A DNA stretch of 36,423 bases from Pseudomonadota bacterium. GTDB lineage: Bacteria; Pseudomonadota; Alphaproteobacteria; Rhizobiales; Devosiaceae. The translations under genes were made by a program, and so were the position numbers. The DNA is taken from NCBI GenBank assembly GCA_023428425.1, contig JAEYYP010000323.1:1-36423 (forward strand). The letters are read 5' to 3'. The first letter of the stretch is position 1; each line of letters starts with the position of its first letter. Positions 1-7,911 of the stretch are shown here, piece after piece. The notes below the pieces were generated by a model. That model was not told the origin of the DNA. It saw nothing but the letters and a program-made list of their open reading frames with translations, and searched no databases.

Positions 1-425
1 CATGACGAGTGGTTGGTGCGCGGGAGGTTGGGTGGTCCGGAAGTCGTTCCGGACCAGGCTGAAAGTACCTCGGCATGGGTCGGTTCGCCGGTCAAGCCGC
101 TGCAAAACGCACGGAGCGCCCGATGCAGGGCGTTCCAGGGGGCAAGGCCGCCATGCATAAGGCGGCTGGGGAAGGTGGGTAATGCCGGGTCGCCCGGGTT
201 ATCAGGCCACCCACGTCCCTTGCGATGCGGCACGGGATGCTCCCGAGCCCAGGTACCATAAGCCCAAAACCCCGCTCGGCCGGCGAGGCGAGAGCCTCAT
301 ATTGTTTGCGGACTAACCGCGTCGGGGCGCAAGCCTCGCCGGCCCCGCTTCACTGCGCCCGAAAGGGGCAGGTTCTTTGAACAACCCGAGGCGGCAACGT
401 CGGCGGGGGCCTCTGCACGTCCGTC
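1..425. other. Leading stretch with no recognised gene
   Basis: I recognise no protein or RNA family here. A short open frame (13-261, plus strand) has low-complexity, Arg/Gly/Pro-rich composition and no family resemblance, so I do not call it. A perfect 9-bp hairpin lies at 34-55 (arms GGTCCGGAA and TTCCGGACC, loop GTCG). It could be a terminator stem of an upstream gene or part of a structured RNA, but it has no following T-run. Bases 262-425 are downstream of the minus-strand acyltransferase-like gene and contain no clear terminator. Confidence 0.4.
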
Positions 426-1745
426 TCAGGCGTCGGCGTGGCTTTCCGGCTTGTCGTGCGCCGGCACGGCCATCGTCTCGATACGGGCGATCAGGGGCTC
501 GATCTGGTCGACCATCTCCATGTGCCGCGGCTCCATGGTGAAGTTCAGCGTCATGTACTCGCGGCCGGGACAGAAGGTGCAGATGTTCGCGCCGGCGTGG
601 AAGGCGCCGCAGTAGATCGGCTCCATCATCCATTCGGTCACCGGGCCGAAGGTGCGGTGCGGCGGCACCAGCGTCAGCACTGTGTCCGTGCGGCCCTGGA
701 AGCGGCGGAACCGCGGGCCGTAGAGGAACGGGAAGTAGCGATTGAGGAAGCGATGCATCGAGAACATCGCCAGCACGCGCACCTGGAACTCGGTGATGTC
801 CTTGGCCTCGATTTCGTCGAGCGCCTTGTCGACGCCCTTCACATAGGTGACGAAATCCTCGTTGAACGGAAACTTCGCCATCAGCGCCCGGACGCGGAAG
901 AAGTCGTCGTCCACGGCGGTGCGCTTGGTATCCAGCATCGTGTACGCGGCAGTGATCACCTGCTCGTTGAAGCGCCGGTCGGTGGCCGAATGGAGCGCAT
1001 AAGTGACGACGGCGAAGTAGAGCGAACGCTGGCGAACGCCAAGCCGGTTCGAAATCTTGCGCATCCGGTCGCGCTGCAGCGGCAGGGTCTTGAACAGCCA
1101 GGGCTTCTCCGGCGGCGACAGCAGGTGGGCGAAAAACAGGTGAATCGACGCGCCGAGGCCTGCCCCGATCGCCCCCTTGATCCGCGCCCCGAGCGCGCCC
1201 TTGTTGTCCTTGTTGGACTGGATGCCGTGATTGGCGGTCTGCGACCGGGTCAGCAGCGCCGCGTCCGACCCTTCGAGCACGGCATGCGCCGCGCGAACCT
1301 GCATGATCGAGGCACGGCCCTCACCGTCCGGGCCGCCCCGGCGGGTCGCTGCCATGAAGCGGAACAGCGGCAGGTCCGGCACGTCGAAGATGTCCTCGGA
1401 CTTGCCGAGCCACTTGTCGGGGTAGCCGTCGAACTCGTCGACCGTCTCGATGGAGGTGATGGCGTCGAGCTGGGCCTCGGTCAGCGGGTGGCCGGGGCGC
1501 GCGCCGACGAAGCCGTGGGTCAGCTGCGGCGCCAGCGCCACGACGCGGCGCACCAGTTCCTTCAGCTTCTCCTTGTCGAAGCTCTCCTTCGAGAAGGCGG
1601 TGAAGAAGATCGTGTCCTTGCCCTGGTAGAGGAACCACTGGAAATCGGTGAACAGCGCCTGCGGGTCCTTCTGGACCGCCGCGAAGGCGAGATCGAGCGA
1701 TTCAGCGTGGTCGCTGGCGAAGCTCAAGGATGAGAAACTCTTCAT
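426..1745 (-). CDS. WS/DGAT-like (condensation-fold) acyltransferase, putative
   Basis: A 439-aa protein whose frame extends upstream to 1850. I start it at the ATG at 1745 because the upstream residues look like translated noncoding DNA, whereas MKSFSSLSFASDHAES reads as a natural N-terminus. Wax ester synthase/DGAT and condensation enzymes share an HHxxxDG motif with a catalytic second His. Here the equivalent appears to be AHAVLEG, followed by SDAALL, so the second His is kept and Asp is replaced by Glu. The C-terminal part (GAFHAGANICTF, then a helix ending in IEPLIARIE) resembles the second half of that fold. The acyl donor and acceptor are unknown. It is divergent from two drug-exporter-like genes across a 230-bp spacer. 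The fold assignment is an inference from motif and layout; an inactive homologue is possible. Confidence 0.5.
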   Translation of the reverse strand: MKSFSSLSFASDHAESLDLAFAAVQKDPQALFTDFQWFLYQGKDTIFFTAFSKESFDKEKLKELVRRVVALAPQLTHGFVGARPGHPLTEAQLDAITSIETVDEFDGYPDKWLGKSEDIFDVPDLPLFRFMAATRRGGPDGEGRASIMQVRAAHAVLEGSDAALLTRSQTANHGIQSNKDNKGALGARIKGAIGAGLGASIHLFFAHLLSPPEKPWLFKTLPLQRDRMRKISNRLGVRQRSLYFAVVTYALHSATDRRFNEQVITAAYTMLDTKRTAVDDDFFRVRALMAKFPFNEDFVTYVKGVDKALDEIEAKDITEFQVRVLAMFSMHRFLNRYFPFLYGPRFRRFQGRTDTVLTLVPPHRTFGPVTEWMMEPIYCGAFHAGANICTFCPGREYMTLNFTMEPRHMEMVDQIEPLIARIETMAVPAHDKPESHADA

Positions 1746-1977
1746 GGTAGCCTCGGGGCCGATCGATTGAATTTGTCTGCAATAAGCCATGTCTTGGCTG
1801 TTCGGGCAACTTAAAGCACCGGCATGCCTAATTCCGGGCCGCGGTGGCACTCGCCTGCCACTAATGCATTACGACAATGTGCGGCCCAGCCGGTTGCGTT
1901 GCGCGAGACAATCGCCGTAAAGCAATCGGGTATCGTTTCAATCCTAACCATGCGACCCCGCCGGGGCCGCCTCGTCC

Positions 1978-3384
1978 TTGCGCATCATCCCGCTGATCCT
2001 GGCCGTCGCCCTGTTCATGGAGAACATGGATTCGACGGTCATCGCGACCTCGCTCCCGGCCATCGCGGCCGATATCGGGGCCGAGCCCATTTCGCTGAAG
2101 CTTGCGCTCACCGCGTATTTCGTGGCGCTTGCCATCTTCATCCCGCTCTCGGGCTGGATGGCCGACCGGCTGGGCGCCCGCAACGTCTTCCGCTGGGCCA
2201 TCGTGGTGTTCATGGCCGGCTCGATCTGCTGCGCCAACTCGTTCTCGCTCGAAACCTTCGTCGGCTCGCGCTTCCTCCAGGGCACCGGGGCCTCGATGAT
2301 GACGCCGCTGGCCCGCCTGGTGCTGGTGCGAACCACGCCGCGCAACGAGCTGGTCGCCGCCATGGCCTGGCTCACCCTGCCGGGGTTGATCGGTCCGCTC
2401 ACCGGCCCGCCGGTCGGCGGCTTCCTCACCACCTACCTCAGCTGGCACTGGATCTTCTGGATCAACATCCCCATCGGGATCGCGGGCATTATCCTCAGCT
2501 CCATCTACCTGCCCAAGATCGAGACCCGCACGCCCCGACCGATCGACTTTCCGGGCTTTGCCCTCGCGGCGATCGCGTTCTCGGGCATCATCTTCGGTCT
2601 GTCCGTCATCAGCCTGCCGGCCATTCCGGTGGCGGCGGGTTTTGCGGCACTCTCCGCCGGCCTCGTCGCGGGCGGCATCTATCTCTGGCACTCCAGGCGC
2701 ACCGAGCACCCCCTGCTCGACCCCAGCCTGTTCCGTCGCTACCCGCTGTTCCGCTCGGCGGTTGTCGGCAGCTCGATCTTCCGCATCGGAGTCGGCGCGA
2801 CCCCCTTCCTGCTGCCGCTGATGCTGCAGGTGGCGTTCGGGCTCACGCCGTTCGAGAGCGGCCTCATCACCTTCATCGGCGCCCTCGGCGCCATGTTCAG
2901 CAAGGTGGTGGCCGAGCGGGTCTTCGCTTCGTTCGGTTTCCCCCGCGTCCTGATCGCGGCGAGCATCGCAGCCTGCCTGGCGCTGGCCCTCTATGGCTTC
3001 TTCGATCCGCAGACCCCGCACGTCTTCCTCTACGCCACGCTGCTGGTGAGCGGCGTCCTCCGCTCGATCTTCTTCACGGGCGTCAATGCCCTGGGCTTCG
3101 CCGACGTCGACGAGAAGGATGCGAGCCAGGCGTCGGCCATCACCGTGGTCGGCCAGCAACTCAGCGTCGCCTTCGGCGTCGCGGTGGCGGGCGGCGTGCT
3201 CGAAGCCAGCTCCCGGTTCACCGGCAGCGAGCTGTCGCTGACCGACTTCCACATCGCATGGTTCGTGGTGGCGGCCGTCTCGCTGATCTCGGTGCTGCCC
3301 TTCCTGCGCCTGCCCAAGGACGCCGGGGCCGATGTGTCCGGCCACCGCGTCACCATCACCAAGCCCGTCGAACCGGCCAGCTGA
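1978..3384 (+). CDS. MFS transporter, DHA2 (EmrB/QacA-like) family, copy 1
   Basis: A 468-aa, strongly hydrophobic protein with the MENMDSTVIATSLPAIAADIG segment typical of 14-helix DHA2 exporters near its N-terminus. Next come motif A (GWMADRLGARNVFRW) and an antiporter-type motif C (PGLIGPLTGPPVGG). Such proteins export toxic or amphipathic compounds using the proton gradient; the substrate cannot be predicted. No ATG or GTG is available in frame: a TAA lies at 1945-1947, and the only plausible start is the TTG at 1978, which aligns with the third residue after the Met of copy 2 (MSSLRL). A nearby ATG (1950) is out of frame, so an inefficient start or a small indel at the 5' end is possible. 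It lies 5 bp before copy 2 and is about two-thirds identical by eye. Confidence 0.85.
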   Translation: MRIIPLILAVALFMENMDSTVIATSLPAIAADIGAEPISLKLALTAYFVALAIFIPLSGWMADRLGARNVFRWAIVVFMAGSICCANSFSLETFVGSRFLQGTGASMMTPLARLVLVRTTPRNELVAAMAWLTLPGLIGPLTGPPVGGFLTTYLSWHWIFWINIPIGIAGIILSSIYLPKIETRTPRPIDFPGFALAAIAFSGIIFGLSVISLPAIPVAAGFAALSAGLVAGGIYLWHSRRTEHPLLDPSLFRRYPLFRSAVVGSSIFRIGVGATPFLLPLMLQVAFGLTPFESGLITFIGALGAMFSKVVAERVFASFGFPRVLIAASIAACLALALYGFFDPQTPHVFLYATLLVSGVLRSIFFTGVNALGFADVDEKDASQASAITVVGQQLSVAFGVAVAGGVLEASSRFTGSELSLTDFHIAWFVVAAVSLISVLPFLRLPKDAGADVSGHRVTITKPVEPAS

Positions 3385-3389
3385 TCCCG

Positions 3390-4784
3390 ATGTCCTCGCT
3401 CCGCCTCACCCCGCTGATCCTCGCCGTCGCGCTGTTCATGGAGAACATGGACTCGACGGTCATCGCCACCTCGTTGGCGGCGATCGCCAGCGATATCGGC
3501 ACCGAGCCCATCGCGCTGAAACTGGCGCTCACCACCTACATGGTGGCGCTCGCCATCTTCATCCCGGTCTCGAGCTGGATGGCCGACAAGTATGGCGCCA
3601 AGACCGTGTTTCGCTGGGCCATCGTGGTGTTCATCGTCGGCTCGGTGGCCTGCGCGCTGTCGAACTCGCTGCTCACGTTCGTGCTGAGCCGCTTCCTCCA
3701 GGGCATGGGCGGCGCGATGATGACGCCCGTGGCGCGCCTCGTTCTCGTGCGCGTGACGCCGCGCAACCAGCTCGTCGACGCCATGGCGTGGCTCTCCATC
3801 CCCGGGCTCATCGGCCCCATCCTCGGCCCGCCCATCGGCGGCTTCATCACCACGTTCGCCAGTTGGCACTGGATTTTCCTCATCAACGTGCCGATCGGCC
3901 TGCTGGGGGTGCTGGCGGTGAACAAGTACCTGCCCGAGTGGCAGCGCAACGAGCCGCGCAAGCTCGATTTCACCGGGTTCCTGCTGGCCGGCATCTGCTT
4001 TGCGGGCCTCGTCTTCGGCATCTCGGTGCTGACGCTCCCTGCCCTGCCCGCCACCTTCGGCCACGGCTCCATGCTGCTCGGGGTGGTCGCGGCGGTGGCC
4101 TACTGGTTCCACTTCAAGCGCACCGAGCACCCGATCCTCGACCTGCGCCTGTTCCGGCAGCCGCTGTTCCGGCTGACGATGATCGGCGGCACCGTGTTCC
4201 GCCTCGGCACCGGTGCGATGCCGTTCCTCTTCCCGCTGATGCTGCAGCTCGCCTTCGGCCTCAGCCCGTTCGAGACCGGCATGGTGACCTTTGCGTCGGC
4301 GGTCGGGGCGTTCGCAATGAAGTTTGTGGCCGAACGCATCATCGCCCGCATCGGCTTCCGCGCCGCCCTCATCGCTTCGTGCGCCATCACCGCTGCCGGT
4401 GTCCTCGCCATGGGCATCTACTCGCCCGGCACGCCGTCGCCGATCATGATGAGTTTCCTCGTCGTCACCGGCTTCTTCCAGTCGCTGTTCTGGACGACGA
4501 CGAACGCCTTCATCTTCGCCGATGTCGCCGACAAGGACGCGGGCCAGGCCAACGTCATCGGCCAGGTCAGCGTGCAGCTGTCGCTGGCGTTCGGCGTGGC
4601 GCTGGGCGGTGGCGCGCTCGAGGGCTTCCGCCTGCTGCACGGCGGTGAGCCGCTGCTGGCCGATTTCCACTGGGCCTTCTGGGTGATGGCGGCCATCACC
4701 CTCGCCTCGGCCCTGATCTTCCTGCGCCTGCCCCGGTTCGCGAGCATGCACAGCCACAGGGTGCAGGGAGAGGCGGCGGAGTAG
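3390..4784 (+). CDS. MFS transporter, DHA2 (EmrB/QacA-like) family, copy 2
   Basis: A 464-aa paralogue of the preceding gene, starting at ATG 3390 five bases after its stop, so the two are very likely co-transcribed. The same landmarks are present in order: the MENMDSTVIATSLAAIASDIG helix-1 segment, motif A (SWMADKYGAKTVFRW), motif C (PGLIGPILGPPIGG), and a late Asp-rich loop (FADVADKDAGQAN). The open frame extends far upstream (to 1824), but that part runs out of frame through copy 1 and is not coding. Its stop codon (4782-4784) directly abuts the stop of convergent rlmE, leaving no room for a terminator. The tandem pair suggests duplication followed by divergence, or a heteromeric exporter. 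The substrate is unknown. Confidence 0.87.
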   Translation: MSSLRLTPLILAVALFMENMDSTVIATSLAAIASDIGTEPIALKLALTTYMVALAIFIPVSSWMADKYGAKTVFRWAIVVFIVGSVACALSNSLLTFVLSRFLQGMGGAMMTPVARLVLVRVTPRNQLVDAMAWLSIPGLIGPILGPPIGGFITTFASWHWIFLINVPIGLLGVLAVNKYLPEWQRNEPRKLDFTGFLLAGICFAGLVFGISVLTLPALPATFGHGSMLLGVVAAVAYWFHFKRTEHPILDLRLFRQPLFRLTMIGGTVFRLGTGAMPFLFPLMLQLAFGLSPFETGMVTFASAVGAFAMKFVAERIIARIGFRAALIASCAITAAGVLAMGIYSPGTPSPIMMSFLVVTGFFQSLFWTTTNAFIFADVADKDAGQANVIGQVSVQLSLAFGVALGGGALEGFRLLHGGEPLLADFHWAFWVMAAITLASALIFLRLPRFASMHSHRVQGEAAE

Positions 4785-5513
4785 CTAGTCCCGATCCGCC
4801 AGGTTGTTGCCCTTGAAGCCGCGCGCCAGCAGGTAGGTCTCGGCCGACTCGGCTCGGCTCGCCTTGGGCTTGGCGTGGATGGTGGTGGCGAAGTGCTGCT
4901 TCAGCAGGTGCAGCAGTTCATGCTCGGTGCCGCCCTGGAACACCTTCGTCACGAAGGTCCCACCCGGCGCCAGCACGCGGATGGCGAAATCGGCCGCGAG
5001 TTCCACCAGTTGCATGATGCGCAGGTGGTCGGTCGCCCGGTGCCCGGTCGTAGGGGCGGCCATGTCGGACATCACCACATCGGCCTGGTGACCGCCCAAC
5101 GCGTCCATCAGCGCCTGCGGCGCGTCCTCGTCGTTGAAGTCCTTCTTGAGGATGATGACGCCATCGATCGGGTCCATGTCGAGGTAGTCGATGCCGACGA
5201 TCAGCGGGTTCTCGTTGGTCGACCCCACGATCGGCGCCGCGACCTGCGCCCACCCGCCCGGCGCGATGCCCAGGTCGACGATGCGCTGCCCCTTCTTGAA
5301 CAGGTGATAGCGCTCGTTCAGTTCCATGATCTTGAACGCGGCGCGCGAGCGATAGCCCTCGGCGCGGGCACGCGCGACGTAGGGGTCGTTCAGCTGACGC
5401 TGCAACCAGAGGGTCGAGCCGATCTTGCGGCCCTTGGCGGTCTTCACGCGAATCTTGAGGTCACGGTCGGAACGGCGGCCGGAGCCCTGCCCTGAAAGGC
5501 CTTTCGGTGGCAT
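4785..5513 (-). CDS. rlmE: 23S rRNA (uridine-2'-O) methyltransferase RlmE (FtsJ/RrmJ)
   Basis: This 242-aa SAM-dependent methyltransferase modifies U2552 of 23S rRNA in the large ribosomal subunit. Visible family features are the SRAAFKIMELNERYHLFKKGQRIVDLGIAPGGW block, with its DLGxAPGGW SAM-binding loop and the first catalytic Lys, then the DVVMSDMAAPTTG acidic motif (catalytic Asp) and VTKVFQGG (second catalytic Lys). The N-terminal basic extension (GRRSDRDLKIRVKTAKGRK) is usual in alphaproteobacteria. The start is the ATG at 5513, which overlaps the ppx stop as TGATG and is preceded by a GGAGGGAGG ribosome-binding site. The frame continues upstream only as ppx shadow. Translational coupling with ppx is likely. 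Confidence 0.96.
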   Translation of the reverse strand: MPPKGLSGQGSGRRSDRDLKIRVKTAKGRKIGSTLWLQRQLNDPYVARARAEGYRSRAAFKIMELNERYHLFKKGQRIVDLGIAPGGWAQVAAPIVGSTNENPLIVGIDYLDMDPIDGVIILKKDFNDEDAPQALMDALGGHQADVVMSDMAAPTTGHRATDHLRIMQLVELAADFAIRVLAPGGTFVTKVFQGGTEHELLHLLKQHFATTIHAKPKASRAESAETYLLARGFKGNNLADRD

Positions 5514-6691
5514 CAGCCCCTCCCTCCGCGACCGGCGCGCTCGGCCCGGTCGGCATCGATCAACGAAATGAGAATGCCCTCGCGCAGGCCGCGATCTGCA
5601 ACCCGCACCCGCTCGGTCGGCCATTCGCGGCGGATCGCCTCGAAGATGGCGCAGCCCGGCAGCACGAGGTCGGCGCGATCCCGCCCGATGCAGGGATGGG
5701 CGACGCGGCGATCGAAGGTCATCCCGAGCAGCGCCGACATGGTGGCGTCGATCTCCTCGCGCTTCATCCACAGTCCATCGACCTTCTGGCGCTCGTAGCG
5801 CTCGAGGCCGAGGTGCAACCCGGCGAGCGTCGTGACTGTGCCAGACGTGCCGATCAGGTGAACCGGGTGCTCGGCGATCATCTGCCGCAGCTTCTCGCGC
5901 CCCCGGAACTGCCGGAGGTGTCCGGCAACGAATGCCACCATCGCCTCGAACGAGTCCGGCGTGACGTCGACGCCGCCGAACTTCTCGGCGATCGACACCA
6001 CGCCCACCGGCAGCGACTGCCAGGAGCGAATGGAGGCGGCCATCCGGCCGGTGCGACGCGGCCTGCCGCCGCGGAAATCGAGCCAGGCGAGCTCCGACGA
6101 GCCACCGCCGATATCGAACATCAGAGCACCGGAGGAACTCTCCTCGATGAGGTCGGCGCAGCCTGTCACCGCGAGCGATGCCTCGGTCTGCCGATCGACG
6201 ATCTCGAGCTTCAGCCCCAGTTCACGCTCCACCCGGGCAACGAACTCCTCGCCGTTCGACGCGGCGCGACAGGCTTCGGTGGCGATGAGGCGCATGCGGG
6301 CAGGCTCGTGCTCGCGCAGCTTGTTGCGGCAGAGCCGGAGCGCTTCCATCGTCCGCTCCATCGCTGCGTCGGAAAGGCGGCCGGTGGTCGAGAGCCCCTC
6401 GCCCAGCCGCACGATGCGGGTAAAGCCATCCAGCACGCGGAAGCTCGACTCATGGGGACGCGCGATCAGCAGGCGACAATTATTGGTGCCAAGATCGAGC
6501 GCCGCATAGAGCGGGCCCCGCGACCGGCGCGAAGGATTTCCAGCGGGGTAGGTCCGCCGTTCCGATCCGCCTGATCCCGGTTGCCCCCCGGCCCTTGCGG
6601 TCTTCTGGGCCTGGCCTTGGCCCTGCCCGTCACGGTGCCGCTCCGCCCCATCGGGCTCGGATACGGCGGCGGACCGATCGGAATCGGTCAA
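5513..6691 (-). CDS. ppx: Ppx/GppA family exopolyphosphatase / pppGpp phosphatase
   Basis: A 392-aa protein of the Ppx/GppA phosphatase family, which hydrolyses polyphosphate or pppGpp in the cytoplasm. Seen in order: a basic, low-complexity N-terminal tail of about 60 residues; phosphate-1 motif YAALDLGTNNCRLLIA; RLGEGLSTTGRLS; the ATEACRAASNG loop; DIGGGSSEL (phosphate-2 loop); and IGTSGTVTTLAGL (adenosine/phosphate motif). The length matches the short alphaproteobacterial form lacking the C-terminal HD-like domain. No in-frame ATG precedes the first motif; the likely start is the TTG at 6691, so the exact N-terminus is uncertain. It is followed by rlmE with a one-base overlap, a pairing common in this bacterial group. 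Substrate preference cannot be decided from sequence. Confidence 0.93.
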   Translation of the reverse strand: MTDSDRSAAVSEPDGAERHRDGQGQGQAQKTARAGGQPGSGGSERRTYPAGNPSRRSRGPLYAALDLGTNNCRLLIARPHESSFRVLDGFTRIVRLGEGLSTTGRLSDAAMERTMEALRLCRNKLREHEPARMRLIATEACRAASNGEEFVARVERELGLKLEIVDRQTEASLAVTGCADLIEESSSGALMFDIGGGSSELAWLDFRGGRPRRTGRMAASIRSWQSLPVGVVSIAEKFGGVDVTPDSFEAMVAFVAGHLRQFRGREKLRQMIAEHPVHLIGTSGTVTTLAGLHLGLERYERQKVDGLWMKREEIDATMSALLGMTFDRRVAHPCIGRDRADLVLPGCAIFEAIRREWPTERVRVADRGLREGILISLIDADRAERAGRGGRG

Positions 6692-6999
6692 CCTTCAACT
6701 CCATCTCCCGCACGGTCGCTCCTCTCGGCCTCAGCCGGGGCGCCCGAAACCGGGGCTATCTCAGTTGCTGTCGAAGGTAGAGGAAGGCGGTCGCCAGCGC
6801 AACGCCACATTTTCGCCGCCCCGCTCGCCGCGCCTCGCCTGCAAGCCCCTCCGGAGAGCCCGGGAGCGAGGGGCTTTGCCTCTCGTGAAACCATATCGTC
6901 GCGGAACCATCACAAGGGGTGTTGATCCCGCCGTAGTTTGTCGCTAGAAGGCCCACCGAACGCGATGAGCCCCGGCCGCCGCGTGACCAGGCCAGCGCT
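6692..6999. other. Spacer between ppx and tRNA-Gln
   Basis: No gene is seen in this 308-bp spacer. It holds a strong hairpin: GCAAGCCCCTC at 6841-6851 and GAGGGGCTTTGC at 6868-6879, pairing with one bulged base. It is GC-rich with no T-run on the plus side, so it may be a bidirectional terminator or a REP-like element. Control sequences for divergent ppx and for the tRNA must also lie here. Confidence 0.4.
6922..6950 (+). promoter_or_regulatory. Candidate sigma-70 promoter for tRNA-Gln
   Basis: TTGATC (6922-6927) and TAGAAG (6945-6950) are separated by 17 bp and lie about 50 bp before the tRNA 5' end. This is an acceptable housekeeping -35/-10 pair, but the match is visual only. Confidence 0.4.
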
Positions 7000-7073
7000 T
7001 GGGGAATAGTTCAATGGTAGAACTGCGGACTCTGACTCCGTCAATCTTGGTTCGAATCCAGGTTCCCCAGCCA
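7000..7073 (+). tRNA. tRNA-Gln (anticodon CUG)
   Basis: A complete cloverleaf is readable. The acceptor stem is TGGGGAA (7000-7006) paired with TTCCCCA (7063-7069), with discriminator G at 7070 and encoded CCA at 7071-7073. The D arm contains AGTTCAATGGTAGA. The anticodon stem GCGGA/TCCGT encloses the loop CTCTGAC with anticodon CTG, reading CAG glutamine codons. The T arm contains GGTTCGAATCC. The tRNA borders the defence island, which begins about 100 bp downstream, so its 3' end is a natural integration site. I found no second copy of the 3' end elsewhere in the window. Confidence 0.97.
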
Positions 7074-7175
7074 GCCTCCTTACTTCAATCATTTCAACGA
7101 CTTAACGAGCGTCCGTAGCAGGCGACTGTAGCAGATGGCCGTAGCTCGATTTGCCCACCGGCGGATAGTTTTGGT

Positions 7176-7901
7176 CTATCGCACGAGCCAGTCGGCATAT
7201 GCATCGACGTCGATCATCGGCACGGTCCCTATGAACTGCAATCGCGAGATCAGGGCGAAGAGAAAGGCGGTCGCTGCCTTTGCCTCCGTATTGAAGGTAT
7301 ACTCGGCTGCCTGTCGGCTGCGCTGGAAGTGGCCGTGAGATGCGATGCATCCTAAATCTAGCTGCGCGTCGCCCGTGCCCGAAATGAGCGCCTCGAGAAG
7401 TGCCGGGCCCATTGCGGGCTTCCATTCGCTTTCGAACGCCAGGATGCCGCCAACGATGTCGATCGGGGGTTTGGCGGGGTAGACACCGCCGGCGTGAGGG
7501 ATGGGAAGGCTCGTGCGGTGCAGCTGACGCACACTAGCCGCTTTCTTCTGGGCGTAGGCGATCAGACTGGCGTCGACGGTCTGTTTAGCCTCGAACACGG
7601 CGTAAACGCTCTCCGACGGAATGATCGTGGCGCCTTCGTATGTGAAGATGAACGGCGAATACTGCCGGTCGAACACCACCACGTCGATCTGCTCGCTGAA
7701 GTTGCCTCTGCTGTCTACAACGAAGGCATTGGCGGCCTCATACCGTCTAGGCAGGTATTTCTGGAGAAGGTCCAGCCAGACCCCTTCGCTCGCGTCGCCC
7801 TTAAAACCAGGATGTTGAATCGAAGCGCGAACCGTCGATAGGCGCCGCTCTATGTCCTCGTGCAACGAGGTAAGAAGTCGGCTCAGTGACCAGTCAGCCA
7901 T
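7176..7901 (-). CDS. nucC: CBASS effector nuclease NucC (Cap5-class DNA endonuclease, cA3-activated)
   Basis: A 241-aa protein, the same length as Escherichia coli NucC as I recall it, and closely similar along the chain (MADWSLSRLLTSLHED start; NAFVVDSRGNFSEQIDVVV; HRTSLPIPHAGGVYPAKP). NucC is a trimeric restriction-endonuclease-fold nuclease. On binding cyclic tri-AMP it assembles into hexamers and degrades chromosomal DNA, killing the infected cell. The catalytic triad is intact: D73 in QIDVVVFD, and E104 and K106 in AVFEAK. It is the last gene of the CBASS operon, 10 bp after the nucleotidyltransferase stop, with the tRNA just beyond it. Confidence 0.96.
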   Translation of the reverse strand: MADWSLSRLLTSLHEDIERRLSTVRASIQHPGFKGDASEGVWLDLLQKYLPRRYEAANAFVVDSRGNFSEQIDVVVFDRQYSPFIFTYEGATIIPSESVYAVFEAKQTVDASLIAYAQKKAASVRQLHRTSLPIPHAGGVYPAKPPIDIVGGILAFESEWKPAMGPALLEALISGTGDAQLDLGCIASHGHFQRSRQAAEYTFNTEAKAATAFLFALISRLQFIGTVPMIDVDAYADWLVR

Positions 7902-7911
7902 GGCGTTCTCC

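Noticed and set aside
13..261. 82-codon frame at the left edge, and the idea that the region is an SRP, RNase P or riboswitch RNA
   Set aside because: No family resemblance; the core motifs of 4.5S RNA, RNase P and the B12 or TPP riboswitches were looked for and not found.
438..1733. Long plus-strand frame opposite the acyltransferase-like gene
   Set aside because: An antisense shadow with Arg/His/Glu-rich composition and no domain; common in high-GC DNA.
1824..3389. The open frame of the second MFS gene extends 1.5 kb upstream
   Set aside because: That part runs out of frame through the first MFS gene, is Arg/Pro/His-rich and has no membrane helices; the real start is ATG 3390.
3030..4757. 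575-codon minus-strand frame opposite the MFS genes
   Set aside because: Shadow of strongly biased third positions; composition (His/Asp/Arg repeats) is unlike a protein.
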